Part shown: piece by piece, positions 1-9,111 of the stretch
How the letters are laid out: every line of letters begins with the position of its first letter
How positions within the stretch are numbered: position 1 is the first letter of the stretch
NCBI RefSeq assembly: GCF_017303315.1
Contig: NZ_JAFKOI010000001.1
Location: 620,001 to 684,000 of the forward strand
DNA length: 64,000 bases
DNA from: Bacillus sp. NTK071
Lineage (GTDB): Bacteria; Bacillota; Bacilli; Bacillales; Guptibacillaceae
Direction of reading: 5' to 3'
Notes under the pieces: generated by a model
The model's database searches: none
Told to the model about the DNA's origin: nothing
What the model saw: only the letters and a program-made list of their open reading frames with translations
Program-made: the position numbers and the translations under genes

Positions 1-493
1 TTCCGACTCCGATCGCAGTATCTTCTTCCTTCGCTTCAACGATGGGCGCTACGGCAGCAATCGCAGCAGCTCCGCATATTCCAGTTCCTGCACCTACTAA
101 CAAAGTAATCGAACGGTTTGCATTCATTGCTTTAGAAAGCCATACAGAAGATAGTAAGGCAAAAGCAATCACAGCAGCACCAAGAAGTAGAATTGGCAAG
201 CCATCTTGTAATATCAAGCTAACATTCAGTTTTATTCCATATAAGATAATGGCAAATCGAAGTAATTTCTTAGAAGAGAATGTGATTCCTGCTCTAAGCC
301 ATTCAGGGTAACCCGCAATTTGTCTGTAGATGATTGAAATAAATATGGCAGAAGCGAGTTGTCCGGTCAATTTAAAGCCAGGAACCATTGCTAGATAATA
401 GCCCAGTAATGCAATGAAAAATGTAAACGCGATTCCTAGCATCCATCGTATACCAGGCGTTAGTGTTTGTTGTTGTCTGATTATATTGATCAT
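1..493 (-). CDS. YeiH-family putative sulfate/anion exporter (3' part outside window)
   Basis: Reading the minus strand from an ATG at 493 gives an open frame that runs off the left edge, so only about 164 N-terminal residues are visible. They hold several hydrophobic segments and a glycine-rich stretch (GAGTGICGAAAIAAVAP) followed by an acidic EAKEED segment. This is the pattern I know from the YeiH/UPF0324 family of ten-helix membrane proteins called putative sulfate exporters. A GGAGG ribosome site lies about 7 nt upstream of the ATG. The gene is divergent from a LysR regulator, which matches the common yeiH-yeiE arrangement. Substrate is inferred from family naming only. Confidence 0.8.
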   Translation of the reverse strand, partial: MINIIRQQQTLTPGIRWMLGIAFTFFIALLGYYLAMVPGFKLTGQLASAIFISIIYRQIAGYPEWLRAGITFSSKKLLRFAIILYGIKLNVSLILQDGLPILLLGAAVIAFALLSSVWLSKAMNANRSITLLVGAGTGICGAAAIAAVAPIVEAKEEDTAIGVG

Positions 494-514
494 GATTCTG
501 CCTCCGTTTCTCTT

Positions 515-588
515 CTTATAGTTTACCTAGTTGTTTGCTATAAGTGAAATAATTAAATATAATTCATATCATAAGTAATTAGTTATAG
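515..588. promoter_or_regulatory. Divergent promoter region with CTATAAG/CTTATAG repeats, candidate LysR sites
   Basis: Between the YeiH-type gene and the LysR gene, CTTATAG (515-521) and CTATAAG (538-544) form a 7-bp inverted repeat with a 16-nt spacer. A further TTATAG occurs at 583-588, close to the LysR start. LysR regulators usually bind such dyads between themselves and a divergent target. Binding here is inferred. Confidence 0.35.
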
Positions 589-601
589 TGAGGTGGATTA
601 A

Positions 602-1471
602 ATGGATCAACCATTAACTGTTTTTGTAACGGTTGTTGAGAAACGAAATTTTTCTAGAGCTGCTGAAGAGCTTCATATGACGCAGCCTGCCGTAAGTCAA
701 TATATCAAAAATCTTGAAGAGTCATTAGGAACGAAACTATTGGAACGAAGCAATCGTTCAGTAGAAATGAATAAAGCAGGCGAAATCGTCTATCATCATG
801 CAAAAGAACTGTTAAATTTATACTCAAAAATGAACTATTTGCTTGATGATTTAAGTAATCGTGCAAGTGGGAAAATAACAATCGGTGCAAGTTATACATA
901 TGGAGAATATGTATTACCACATGTTATTGCTAAAATACGAAAGAACTATCCTCTCATTACACCGTCCATTACAATAGGTAACTCTAGAGAAATTGGTGAT
1001 CTAGTTTATTCACATCAATTAGACGTTGGAATTATTGAAGGAGACTATCCTGCTCGGGATATGAAAATAGAAGATTTCACAGAAGATGAAATGGTCATTG
1101 TAGCTTCACCCTCTCATGTACAGGTAGCAAATGGATCTATGCTTGAGAACGAAATGTGGATTGTCAGAGAAGGGGGATCAGGAACGAGAGAAGCTACAGA
1201 GAAAATGTGGAAACATCTAGAGATCACACCAGGTAATACAATGGCGTTCGGAAGCACTCAGCTTATTAAAGAGTCTGTTGAAGCTGGAATTGGTATTAGT
1301 TTTCTTTCAAGGTGGACGATTCGAAAGGAATTAGAGCTTGGAACTTTAGTCGTTCTCGCCATTCCGAATTTTACATACAAACGAACTTTCTCAATCCTCA
1401 TGCGTTCTCCTTTCCAGACTAAAGTCCTTGAATTGTTCCTAGAGCATTTGCACGACCATCATCTTGACTAA
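602..1471 (+). CDS. LysR-family transcriptional regulator (YeiE/CysL-like)
   Basis: 289 residues, the normal LysR length. Residues about 1-60 hold the winged helix-turn-helix (FSRAAEELHMTQPAVSQYIKNLE), followed by the linker helix. The rest is a periplasmic-binding-protein-like effector domain. A GAGGTGG ribosome site precedes the ATG. Divergent placement next to the YeiH-type transporter suggests it controls that gene, as in other yeiH/yeiE pairs. The effector (sulfite, cysteine precursor or other) cannot be read from sequence. LysR assignment is firm; subgroup is inferred from context. Confidence 0.88.
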   Translation: MDQPLTVFVTVVEKRNFSRAAEELHMTQPAVSQYIKNLEESLGTKLLERSNRSVEMNKAGEIVYHHAKELLNLYSKMNYLLDDLSNRASGKITIGASYTYGEYVLPHVIAKIRKNYPLITPSITIGNSREIGDLVYSHQLDVGIIEGDYPARDMKIEDFTEDEMVIVASPSHVQVANGSMLENEMWIVREGGSGTREATEKMWKHLEITPGNTMAFGSTQLIKESVEAGIGISFLSRWTIRKELELGTLVVLAIPNFTYKRTFSILMRSPFQTKVLELFLEHLHDHHLD

Positions 1472-1577
1472 AAGTTCAGTAGAGAGTTCGAGTTATGCGT
1501 GATATAGTATAGGAATTGAAAAAAGACAAGTTGTCTCTTTAAGGAGCACTCCTAAGTAATAAAGGAAGCGATTAATT

Positions 1578-3797
1578 ATGAAAGAACTAATACAAGAATG
1601 GCAAATGGCATTACGTGCTGAAATTGCACATCTGAAGAAATATGGAAGTAGACCATACAAAATTGTAAATGGACAAATATTATCTTCTAAAGATGACTTC
1701 CGCTATTACTTTGACGCCGTTATGCCTATTCAGATTCCAACCGGCTCAAAGGTGCGAATTGAGATGGGAGATGTAAAGCGTGAGGGGAGAATACTCTCTT
1801 CAGAAGGTAAGAATATCATTCTTTCCTTAGAAGGTGGGTTTGGTGACCTTATAGGTGAAGCGGATCTTTATCACGACCCATGGGAGCTACTCGACGAACT
1901 ACATGAACGGTTAGAGGAAATTAAGAAAAGCAAACGCAGGTTAGCAAGAGTTAAAAATATGATGAATCCACCAGAAATTACGAAGCATCCGGAAGGAAAA
2001 GCGAAAAGTAAACTACATGAGTTAATTCTCAGATCCAAATATAACCCGGTTACGTTTGTATGGGGACCACCTGGAACAGGTAAGACTCATAATCTCGCAA
2101 GAGCGGCAGCTAACCATTTCTTTAGAGGTAATAAAGTACTGGTTTTATCTCACAGCAATCAGGCTGTCGATGTCTTGATGCGTGAGACGGCTGCATTCAT
2201 TCAAACGAGAGAGAAGTTTGAAGAAGGTAAAATCATGAGATACGGTTTGCAGCGAGATGTGCCATCAGAACTACCGCTTTATACCGATCAGCTTTTAAGG
2301 ACAAAACACCCAGAACTAGCTGAAGAGAAAGAAAACTTAATGACAGAACGTAAGAAACTGAAAGAAGATCTAACGAAATCTTTTAACAACAGAGATTCCG
2401 ATCAACTACTTAAGCTTGAAGCGAAACTAGGAAATATACTCGAACAGATTCGTAGAAAAGAGTCTCAGTTTGTAAAGGAAGCGTCCATTATAGGCACAAC
2501 GCTTGCAAAAGCTGCAATCGATGAAACGATCTATCGAAAACGAGTCGATGTTGTGATTATTGATGAAGCGAGTATGGCATATGTTCCCCAAGCCGCGTTT
2601 GCAGCATCTCTTGGAAAACGAGTTGTCATATGTGGGGATTTTAAGCAGTTACCACCGATTGCTACTGCACGACATCCTCTTGTATCAAAATGGCTTCGTG
2701 AAGATGTTTTTCATTGCAGTGGTATAGTCGATACTGTCCAAGAAGGAAAACTGCATCCTCAACTTTTCTTGCTTAATGAACAAAGGAGGATGCATCCGCT
2801 TATCTCAGCTTTTACAAATGATAAAATCTATCACTCTCTTGTAAAAGATCATCCCAAAACAACTGAAATGAGGAGAGCTATTGCAGAACGCTCTCCTTTT
2901 CATGGACGTGCCTCTACTCTTATCGATACAAGTCATACTGGTCAATTCTGCATTACAGGACATTCATCCAAATCACGCATGAACATGTGGCAACTTCTTG
3001 TATCATTTCAAGCTATTTATGAATCATTACTTGGGGGAATGACATCTATCGGCTACGTCACTCCTTATCGTGCTCAGGCTAAGATGATGAGTTTATTATT
3101 TGAAGACTTACTGCAAGAGCATCAACAAGCCGATATTCTTTCAGCAACCGTCCACCGGTTTCAAGGTAGTGAACGAGATATGATGGTGTTTGATACAGTA
3201 GATGGTGAACCACAAAATCGCCCAGGCATGCTCCTAGTTGGACAGAATAGCGCACGTCTTATTAATGTTGCTATGACAAGAACAAAGGGTAAATTTATTC
3301 ATGTAACCAACGTCGACTACATTAAGAAGAATATATCTCGATTTAAAACGTTACATCAATTAGTGGATCATCAATTAGAACAAGATGAACAAATTACACC
3401 ATCTCAAATTGGGAAGTGGGTCAAAAACCAGCATCCCCGTTTGCGTTGGAGTCATGCAATGAAGACAGACTCCGTTTTTGATGATATTAAGAAGGCAAGC
3501 GAAATTATACTCGCTCTACCGAACGACTCTTCTTTAACAGAAGAATGGGAAAGTCAAATCAAAGCAGCAAAAGGAAAGCTAACAATTGTCTCACCCACTC
3601 CTTTAAGTTCATTTCCACTAGCAAAACAAGTGGAGGAGGCGATTCCATTTCCATTTATAGCAATTAATCATAATGTCCTCTGGTTAGGCGTACCCTTTGA
3701 AGCTATGAAAGGTACTCTCCCACCGGCCGTTTCAATAAGACTTCAATCTTCACTCGTAACAGGTGAGTTTATAAATCAAGTCGTACCTCATCAATAA
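1578..3797 (+). CDS. Superfamily 1 (UPF1/DNA2-like) helicase, AAA domain protein
   Basis: 739 residues. Walker A GPPGTGKT is near residues 163-170, Walker B as IIDEAS near 327-332, motif III as GDFKQLPPI, and the C-terminal RecA-like domain carries VHRFQGSERD and NVAMTRTKG. These are the motifs of UPF1-like SF1B helicases. About 150 residues precede the ATPase core and about 100 follow the last motif without a domain I recognise. A charged, probably coiled segment (about 240-300) sits between the Walker motifs. It stands alone between the LysR gene and a VOC gene. Substrate (RNA or DNA) is not predictable. Confidence 0.85.
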   Translation: MKELIQEWQMALRAEIAHLKKYGSRPYKIVNGQILSSKDDFRYYFDAVMPIQIPTGSKVRIEMGDVKREGRILSSEGKNIILSLEGGFGDLIGEADLYHDPWELLDELHERLEEIKKSKRRLARVKNMMNPPEITKHPEGKAKSKLHELILRSKYNPVTFVWGPPGTGKTHNLARAAANHFFRGNKVLVLSHSNQAVDVLMRETAAFIQTREKFEEGKIMRYGLQRDVPSELPLYTDQLLRTKHPELAEEKENLMTERKKLKEDLTKSFNNRDSDQLLKLEAKLGNILEQIRRKESQFVKEASIIGTTLAKAAIDETIYRKRVDVVIIDEASMAYVPQAAFAASLGKRVVICGDFKQLPPIATARHPLVSKWLREDVFHCSGIVDTVQEGKLHPQLFLLNEQRRMHPLISAFTNDKIYHSLVKDHPKTTEMRRAIAERSPFHGRASTLIDTSHTGQFCITGHSSKSRMNMWQLLVSFQAIYESLLGGMTSIGYVTPYRAQAKMMSLLFEDLLQEHQQADILSATVHRFQGSERDMMVFDTVDGEPQNRPGMLLVGQNSARLINVAMTRTKGKFIHVTNVDYIKKNISRFKTLHQLVDHQLEQDEQITPSQIGKWVKNQHPRLRWSHAMKTDSVFDDIKKASEIILALPNDSSLTEEWESQIKAAKGKLTIVSPTPLSSFPLAKQVEEAIPFPFIAINHNVLWLGVPFEAMKGTLPPAVSIRLQSSLVTGEFINQVVPHQ

Positions 3798-3898
3798 GCG
3801 CTGTGACCTCTTCCTTGCTTTGAAATTAGACGATTAGTATGATAGATATGAGTATTGAATGTGAGATTCAGATTACGTGATGGGAAAGCTGGTGTTTT

Positions 3899-4288
3899 AT
3901 GAGTATACAGAAACTTGAGCATGTAGGAGTACATGTAAGAAATATCGAGGCTTCGAAAGGATTTTATCAGGGTATTCTGGGTCTTGAATTACTTGATGAA
4001 TTTAATCATCCTGATGGTGATAAGCAGCTTGCATTTCTAGGCTTAGATGGTCAAATTATCCTAGAATTGATTGAAGGCTATAACGCTGATTTACCTGTCG
4101 AAGGAAAAGTTCATCATATAGCTTTTACTGTTTCAGATATTGAAGAAGAGCGGACAAGAATTCGAAATCTTGGCGTGACCTTTATTGATGAAGGAATTAA
4201 TGAACTTCCAAATGGAGCAAAATATTTATTTTTCGCTGGTCCAGACGGTGAGTGGATTGAGTTCTTTCAATCTCCTAAATCACAATAA
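3899..4288 (+). CDS. VOC-family (glyoxalase I-like) protein
   Basis: 129 residues with a typical vicinal-oxygen-chelate fold pattern: an N-terminal KLEHVGVHVRNIEAS strand-helix unit, a central VHHIAFTVSD repeat unit, and a C-terminal DGEWIEFFQ end. Metal-ligand candidates are the histidines in EHVGV and HHIAF and the glutamate in WIEFF, as in lactoylglutathione lyase-type enzymes. It could be a glyoxalase, a dioxygenase or a resistance-type VOC protein. A strong hairpin terminator follows directly. Confidence 0.8.
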   Translation: MSIQKLEHVGVHVRNIEASKGFYQGILGLELLDEFNHPDGDKQLAFLGLDGQIILELIEGYNADLPVEGKVHHIAFTVSDIEEERTRIRNLGVTFIDEGINELPNGAKYLFFAGPDGEWIEFFQSPKSQ

Positions 4289-4305
4289 TAAAGTAATAAT
4301 TAATA

Positions 4306-4340
4306 GAAGCGACCTTCACTCTCAGAAGGTCGTTTCTTAC
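4306..4340 (+). terminator. Rho-independent terminator after the VOC gene
   Basis: 12-bp arms GAAGCGACCTTC (4306-4317) and GAAGGTCGTTTC (4325-4336), with one G-T pair and a 7-nt loop, then TTAC. Confidence 0.75.
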
Positions 4341-4424
4341 GTTTCATGAGCAGGAAATCACATGAAATTATAAGAGTAGTGTAAGATTAGTATGGATAAA
4401 ACGTGAAGGAAAGAAGGAATAAGC

Positions 4425-5621
4425 ATGCAAGGTCATCAGAACTTGTCGAAAGAGAAAATATGGACACGTGATTTTATTTTCATTTGCATCTCCAATTTTT
4501 TTATTTTTGCTGGTTTCCAAATGACTCTACCTACATTACCATTGTTTGTGAATGAACTTGGCGGAAGCGATCAGCTCATTGGATTCGTCGTGGGTATATT
4601 TACTCTTTCGGCACTGTTAATTCGTCCATGGAGTGGACATGTTCTCGAATCTTTAGGCAGAAGAGTAGTATTCTTAATCGGTCTATTGGTTTTCGTTATT
4701 TCTGTTGGTTCCTATGCTTTTACTGGAAGTCTAATTCTATTATTTCTAATGCGAATCGTACAAGGTCTTGGTTGGGGGATGTCTACTACCGCAGTAGGTA
4801 CGATTGCTACTGACCTTATCCCTCAAAAGCGCAGGGGAGAAGGAATGGGATACTTCGGGTTAGCTGGTAATTTAGCAATGGCATTTGGACCTGCACTAGG
4901 ACTGTTAATTATTGCTGTTTTTGATTTCACATCAATGTTTTTAATTGCGGCAGCTGCCGGTTTCATTTCATTTGTTATAGCAGCATTTATAAGGTATAAA
5001 CCTGCAAATAAGACACCCGTTCAGAAAAAGAAATGGGATGTATTTGAAAAATCTGCATTAATGCCGTCGCTTTTGCTCTTCTTTATAACAATGGTGTTTG
5101 GTGGAATTGCCACCTTTCTACCACTTTATGCTGAACAGCTTGGTATAGATGGAATTGAATGGTACTTTGTAGTATTTGCACTATCATTAATGGCAGTTCG
5201 AGCTTTCGCAGGAAGAATTTATGACAGGAAAGGGCATAAAGCCATTTTTCTACCAGGAGCTTTACTAATTCTAGCTGCAATGATTGACCTAACTTTGCTG
5301 TCAAATCAGTTTATGTTGTTACTTGCGGCATTTCTGTTTGGTGTTGGTTTCGGCTCAGTACAACCTGCTCTTCAAGCATGGGCAGTTAATGAAGCCCCTT
5401 TGAATCGAAAAGGAATGGCTAACGCTACATTTTTCTCAGCGTTTGATTTAGGAGTCGGCCTCGGGGCAATGTTTTTTGGATTGATTGCTTCTAAGTTTGG
5501 CTATGCTGATATCTATCTAACAGCAGGAGTATCGGTCATAATCTCCATGATTATTTATGTTATCTATTTAAAACGAAGCTCAACAGTGCAGAAGCATAGT
5601 GAAGCAGTACAATGGAAATAG
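4425..5621 (+). CDS. Major facilitator superfamily transporter
   Basis: 398 residues with about 12 hydrophobic segments. The conserved loop 2-3 region reads RPWSGHVLESLGRR. Similar loop signatures (GRIYDRKGHK) occur in the second half, as expected from the internal duplication of MFS proteins. A 14-residue hydrophilic N-terminus precedes the first helix. An AAGAAGGAAT ribosome site precedes the ATG. It resembles drug/sugar efflux MFS proteins; the substrate is unknown. It is convergent with the flavoenzyme gene downstream. Confidence 0.85.
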   Translation: MQGHQNLSKEKIWTRDFIFICISNFFIFAGFQMTLPTLPLFVNELGGSDQLIGFVVGIFTLSALLIRPWSGHVLESLGRRVVFLIGLLVFVISVGSYAFTGSLILLFLMRIVQGLGWGMSTTAVGTIATDLIPQKRRGEGMGYFGLAGNLAMAFGPALGLLIIAVFDFTSMFLIAAAAGFISFVIAAFIRYKPANKTPVQKKKWDVFEKSALMPSLLLFFITMVFGGIATFLPLYAEQLGIDGIEWYFVVFALSLMAVRAFAGRIYDRKGHKAIFLPGALLILAAMIDLTLLSNQFMLLLAAFLFGVGFGSVQPALQAWAVNEAPLNRKGMANATFFSAFDLGVGLGAMFFGLIASKFGYADIYLTAGVSVIISMIIYVIYLKRSSTVQKHSEAVQWK

Positions 5622-5660
5622 AATGAAAAAGCATAGCGCAATATTGTTTAGTAGTTTAAT

Positions 5661-5687
5661 TATAGGTGCAAGACATTTGCACCTATA
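5661..5687. terminator. Inverted repeat between convergent genes, possible terminator
   Basis: Perfect 11-bp arms TATAGGTGCAA (5661-5671) and TTGCACCTATA (5677-5687) with a 5-nt loop lie between the convergent MFS and flavoenzyme genes. No strong T-run follows on the plus strand. Confidence 0.45.
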
Positions 5688-5741
5688 TTGAACTGCTCAT
5701 TTTTGTATTGTAGTCGTTTTACGTTTGAGGAAAGGTTACAT

Positions 5742-6911
5742 TTATCGACTTGCTGGAATAATCATTTCTTTATTCACCTCATTTAAGTCACGGCAACCTG
5801 ATAACCCCATCGTTAGATCAAAGTCTGCAAGAAGATTGGTCATAACTTGTCTCACTCCCGTTTCACCAGCAACAGCTAGTCCATACATACAAGGTCTTCC
5901 AATGAGGACCGCTTTGGCTCCAAGAGCAAGTGCTTTGAATATATCAGCTCCACGACGAATGCCACTGTCCATTAGAATGGGAATACGGTTTTGGGTTGCT
6001 TCAACTATGGCTGGTAAAGCATCAAGAGCAGCGATAGCGCCATCAACCTGTCGACCTCCATGATTTGATACGATGATGGCATCAACACCATATTTTAAAG
6101 CGAGCTTTGCGTCTTCCGGGTGAAGAATCCCTTTTAAAATGATTGGTAGTGATGTATAGGTCTTCAGCTCGGCAAGATCTTCCCATGTTAATCCTGCATG
6201 GCCAAATATTCGAGTCCAATGCATAATGGCTCCCATTGAATCTTCTTCAGGTGGAACCTTGAGCCCTGCACGAAAAGCCGGATCAGTCAGGTAATTTCCA
6301 ATTCCTTCACCAATCAGAAATGGTAAGTACACATTTTTAAGATCAAATTCCCTCCATGCCATCATCGGTGTGTCGAGTGTAACAACTATAGCGGTATATC
6401 CAGCGTTTTCAGCACGCTCCACAAAGCTTTTTGCTATAGAAGGATCACTGCTCCAATAAAGTTGAAACCACTTAGGTGCTTCTCCCATTACTTGCGCAAT
6501 TTCTTCCATTGAATGAGTAGAAGCTGAGCTTGCAATGTACGGCACTCCAATTGATGCAGCAGCTTTTGCCGTAGCGAGTTCTCCATCATTATGAATAATA
6601 GATTGTACACCAATCGGAGCTACCATAAGAGGGGAAGGAAGCATGTTACCAAATAACCCTAGTTTTAAATTTCGATCTTCCACATTTCTAAAGACACGAG
6701 GCATGATATGCCAGCGCTTAAATGCTTCTCTATTCGCTTGAACGGTATCTTCACCACCAGAACCACCTGCAACATAATCGTAAGGGCCATCTTCTAAAAC
6801 TTCTCGAGCTCGCTTTTCCCATTCCTCAAATCGCGTCGGAAGGCGGTTTGGATCTGGGGAATGCATTTGTTTATAGATATTAAATTGGACTTCATTTCCG
6901 ATATTTGACAT
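5742..6911 (-). CDS. FMN-dependent alpha-hydroxy-acid oxidising enzyme, lactate 2-monooxygenase-like
   Basis: 389 residues, the full length of the FMN-dependent 2-hydroxyacid dehydrogenase family. The N-terminal YVAGGSGGEDT motif, the active-site SNHGGRQVDGA segment (catalytic His and substrate-binding Arg) and the FMN phosphate region DSGIRRGADIFKAL plus LIGRP are present. The N-terminal pattern and the MPRVFRNVEDR segment resemble lactate 2-monooxygenases more than L-lactate dehydrogenases. The expected reaction is oxidation of L-lactate or another 2-hydroxyacid with O2. An AAAGGAG site precedes the ATG. It stands alone, so substrate remains inferred. Confidence 0.83.
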   Translation of the reverse strand: MSNIGNEVQFNIYKQMHSPDPNRLPTRFEEWEKRAREVLEDGPYDYVAGGSGGEDTVQANREAFKRWHIMPRVFRNVEDRNLKLGLFGNMLPSPLMVAPIGVQSIIHNDGELATAKAAASIGVPYIASSASTHSMEEIAQVMGEAPKWFQLYWSSDPSIAKSFVERAENAGYTAIVVTLDTPMMAWREFDLKNVYLPFLIGEGIGNYLTDPAFRAGLKVPPEEDSMGAIMHWTRIFGHAGLTWEDLAELKTYTSLPIILKGILHPEDAKLALKYGVDAIIVSNHGGRQVDGAIAALDALPAIVEATQNRIPILMDSGIRRGADIFKALALGAKAVLIGRPCMYGLAVAGETGVRQVMTNLLADFDLTMGLSGCRDLNEVNKEMIIPASR

Positions 6912-7104
6912 AGATCATACTCCTTTGTTTTTTACTGATTAAAGGAGTCTTCTTTATTGTTTCATTAATTCCTTTAATCAAGTTTCATCGAAATAAAAGC
7001 AAGAAAAAAGGACTAATTAAAAACAGGGATTAAGCAGGACTTTCTCATCATGTTTAGAAATAAGTAGGATAGATGAATTAGCTAGAAACCATTGGGGGAC
7101 AATC

Positions 7105-8505
7105 ATGAAGCTCAACATCATACATACTAACGATATCCATAGTCATTTTGAGACCTTTTCAAGAGCCACATCTTTAATGAGACACTATTCAGATGAGCAC
7201 ACATTACTTTTTGATGGAGGAGACTTTGCTGATTTTAAAAGTATAGAACTTCAGGGTACGAGGGGATTAGCAGCAGTCAAAATGCTCGAATCCGCTGGGT
7301 ATAAAGCTTTAACGATTGGAAATAATGAATTGTTTAATGGGAATGAAACGTTAGAGCATATGGCAGTGAATTCTACAGTGCCTTTTATTAGTTGTAATTT
7401 GCTTAAAGCAAATGGAGATTCATTTGAAGGTGTTAGAAGCAGTATCATACTAAATAAAAACGGCTTGCGTATCTTACTAACAGGCGCTTCTCCAGATCTA
7501 CAAGAATTCAATGATTTAATGGGCTTTCAAATTAATGATTACAAGGAGTCAATACGAAAAGAAATCACGAAACACCAAAATCAATATGACATATGCATTG
7601 TATTGAATCATATTGGAACGGAAGCAGATATTGAATTAGCAGAAGCAATTGAGGAAATTGACTTAATTCTTTCAGCTCACGACCATGTTCTTTATGAAGA
7701 AGCGAAAGTAGTAAACGGAACGATCATAAATTCAGCTGGGATGTACGGAGAACATGTGGGTATCGTTGAAATGGAATACAGAAATGGCTCCTTAGAGCTA
7801 CTAGCCTCATCCACGATTTCAACTTCAAAAGCTACAGAAGACGAAGAAATTGTAGGTATTCTAGCATCAAGTAAAGCAGAAGCGATTGCTAATTTAAGCG
7901 AGCCACTATACCATATCACTACCACGCTTTGGGATGATGTATTAGAAGAGAATCCACTAACTAATTTAATTGCAGATGGGTTAAAAGATCGCTTTCAGTG
8001 TGAGATTGGAATTATTAATAGTGGCATTGCAAATGGTGGCATAGTTAATTTTGTATCCAATAAGAAATTGATTGAAATTTGCCCATCACCTTTAAATCCA
8101 ACTTATTTTGAAATTCAAGGTAAGCATCTTAAGAATGCTCTAGAAAGTTCACTTGATAGTTCAGTATGTATGGCGGATGGTAGGGGACCTGGTTTTAGAG
8201 GTAAATACGCAGGAAGACTTCATGTTTCCGGGATAGAAGTTAACCACAATGGGACTGGAATTACCTCTCTTACAGTAAACGGACAGTTACTTGATGAAGA
8301 AAGGTGGTACCGAGTAGCTTCATCAGATTATTTACTAAGAGGATCTGGTTACCCTGACCTCGCACATAATCGAAACTTTTCATATCAGCCTGACGAAATA
8401 AAAGATGTGATACGAGAATACGCAGAAAAAGATCGATTTGTAACGAATGCTTTTAAAAACCGTTGGGTCCTAGAAAAATCAGCTGTGTGCAATAATCATC
8501 TGTAG
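7105..8505 (+). CDS. yunD: Metallophosphoesterase / 5'-nucleotidase-like protein (YunD-like)
   Basis: 466 residues with two parts: an N-terminal calcineurin-like domain (HTNDIHSH at about 7-14, FDGGDF, GNNE, LNHIG, LSAHDH metal ligands) and a C-terminal 5'-nucleotidase substrate domain. It has no signal peptide, so it should be cytoplasmic. The GNNE motif, instead of the more usual GNHE, is what I remember for Bacillus YunD, and the length agrees. Substrates probably are nucleotides or related phosphoesters. A GGGGGA site precedes the ATG. Confidence 0.8.
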   Translation: MKLNIIHTNDIHSHFETFSRATSLMRHYSDEHTLLFDGGDFADFKSIELQGTRGLAAVKMLESAGYKALTIGNNELFNGNETLEHMAVNSTVPFISCNLLKANGDSFEGVRSSIILNKNGLRILLTGASPDLQEFNDLMGFQINDYKESIRKEITKHQNQYDICIVLNHIGTEADIELAEAIEEIDLILSAHDHVLYEEAKVVNGTIINSAGMYGEHVGIVEMEYRNGSLELLASSTISTSKATEDEEIVGILASSKAEAIANLSEPLYHITTTLWDDVLEENPLTNLIADGLKDRFQCEIGIINSGIANGGIVNFVSNKKLIEICPSPLNPTYFEIQGKHLKNALESSLDSSVCMADGRGPGFRGKYAGRLHVSGIEVNHNGTGITSLTVNGQLLDEERWYRVASSDYLLRGSGYPDLAHNRNFSYQPDEIKDVIREYAEKDRFVTNAFKNRWVLEKSAVCNNHL

Positions 8506-8522
8506 AAATAGTATCATCTCGA

Positions 8523-8553
8523 TCACAGACAGATGCCAATTCTGTCTGTGATA
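8523..8553 (+). terminator. Hairpin after the YunD-like gene
   Basis: Perfect 11-bp arms TCACAGACAGA (8523-8533) and TCTGTCTGTGA (8541-8551), loop TGCCAAT, followed by TATTTAG. It lies before the next gene's real start and argues against a start at 8533. Confidence 0.65.
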
Positions 8554-8616
8554 TTTAGTTTACATAATAATAATATATTTAATTATATCATTTTAACGAA
8601 ACAAGGGAGTGATCTA

Positions 8617-9009
8617 TTGATTCATCACATTGAGTTGTATGTTTCAGATCTTAAAAAGAGTAGTTTATTCTGGGGTTGGTTATTAGAAGAACTTGGGTAC
8701 ATACCGTTCCAAAAATGGGATGAGGGAAGGAGTTGGAAGTGGAAAGATAGTTACATTGTATTCGTGCAGGTAGAAGAGTCTTTTGTAGATCATGGTTATC
8801 ATCGAAAAAGAATAGGGCTAAACCATCTCGCTTTTCACGCCAAGTCTAGAGAACATGTTGATTATCTGTTTAATCAACTGGAGACTATGGGTATAAACAT
8901 TCTTTATAGGGATAAATACCCCTTTGCAGGTGGGAAAGGTCATTACGCTCTTTATTTTGAAGACCCGGATCGAATTAAGGTTGAAGTTGTTGCAGTTACC
9001 CATTCATAA
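8617..9009 (+). CDS. VOC-family (glyoxalase-like) protein
   Basis: 130 residues from a TTG at 8617, chosen because AAGGGAG lies 7 nt upstream and the sequence then begins directly with the VOC strand IHHIELYVSDLKKS. An ATG-less upstream extension to 8533 would lie inside the preceding hairpin. The second half has LNHLAFHAKS and ends with HYALYFEDPDRIKVEVV, typical of VOC proteins of the glyoxalase/bleomycin-resistance class. Function within the superfamily is not determinable. Confidence 0.78.
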   Translation: MIHHIELYVSDLKKSSLFWGWLLEELGYIPFQKWDEGRSWKWKDSYIVFVQVEESFVDHGYHRKRIGLNHLAFHAKSREHVDYLFNQLETMGINILYRDKYPFAGGKGHYALYFEDPDRIKVEVVAVTHS

Positions 9010-9021
9010 ATCACATAAATT

Positions 9022-9038
9022 TCAATTACCGTAATTGA
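9022..9038. repeat. Perfect 8-bp-arm inverted repeat
   Basis: TCAATTAC-C-GTAATTGA, in the gap after the second VOC gene. The one-base spacer makes it a DNA-binding site rather than a hairpin. No partner regulator is identifiable. Confidence 0.3.
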
Positions 9039-9111
9039 TTATTAAAATTCATTTAAAATATCCAGAATATATCAATAGATAAAACAATAAATCAAGAACT
9101 AAAGCTGCAAT

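Noticed and set aside
5725-6063. 112-codon open frame on the plus strand
   Set aside because: Antisense to the lactate 2-monooxygenase-like gene.
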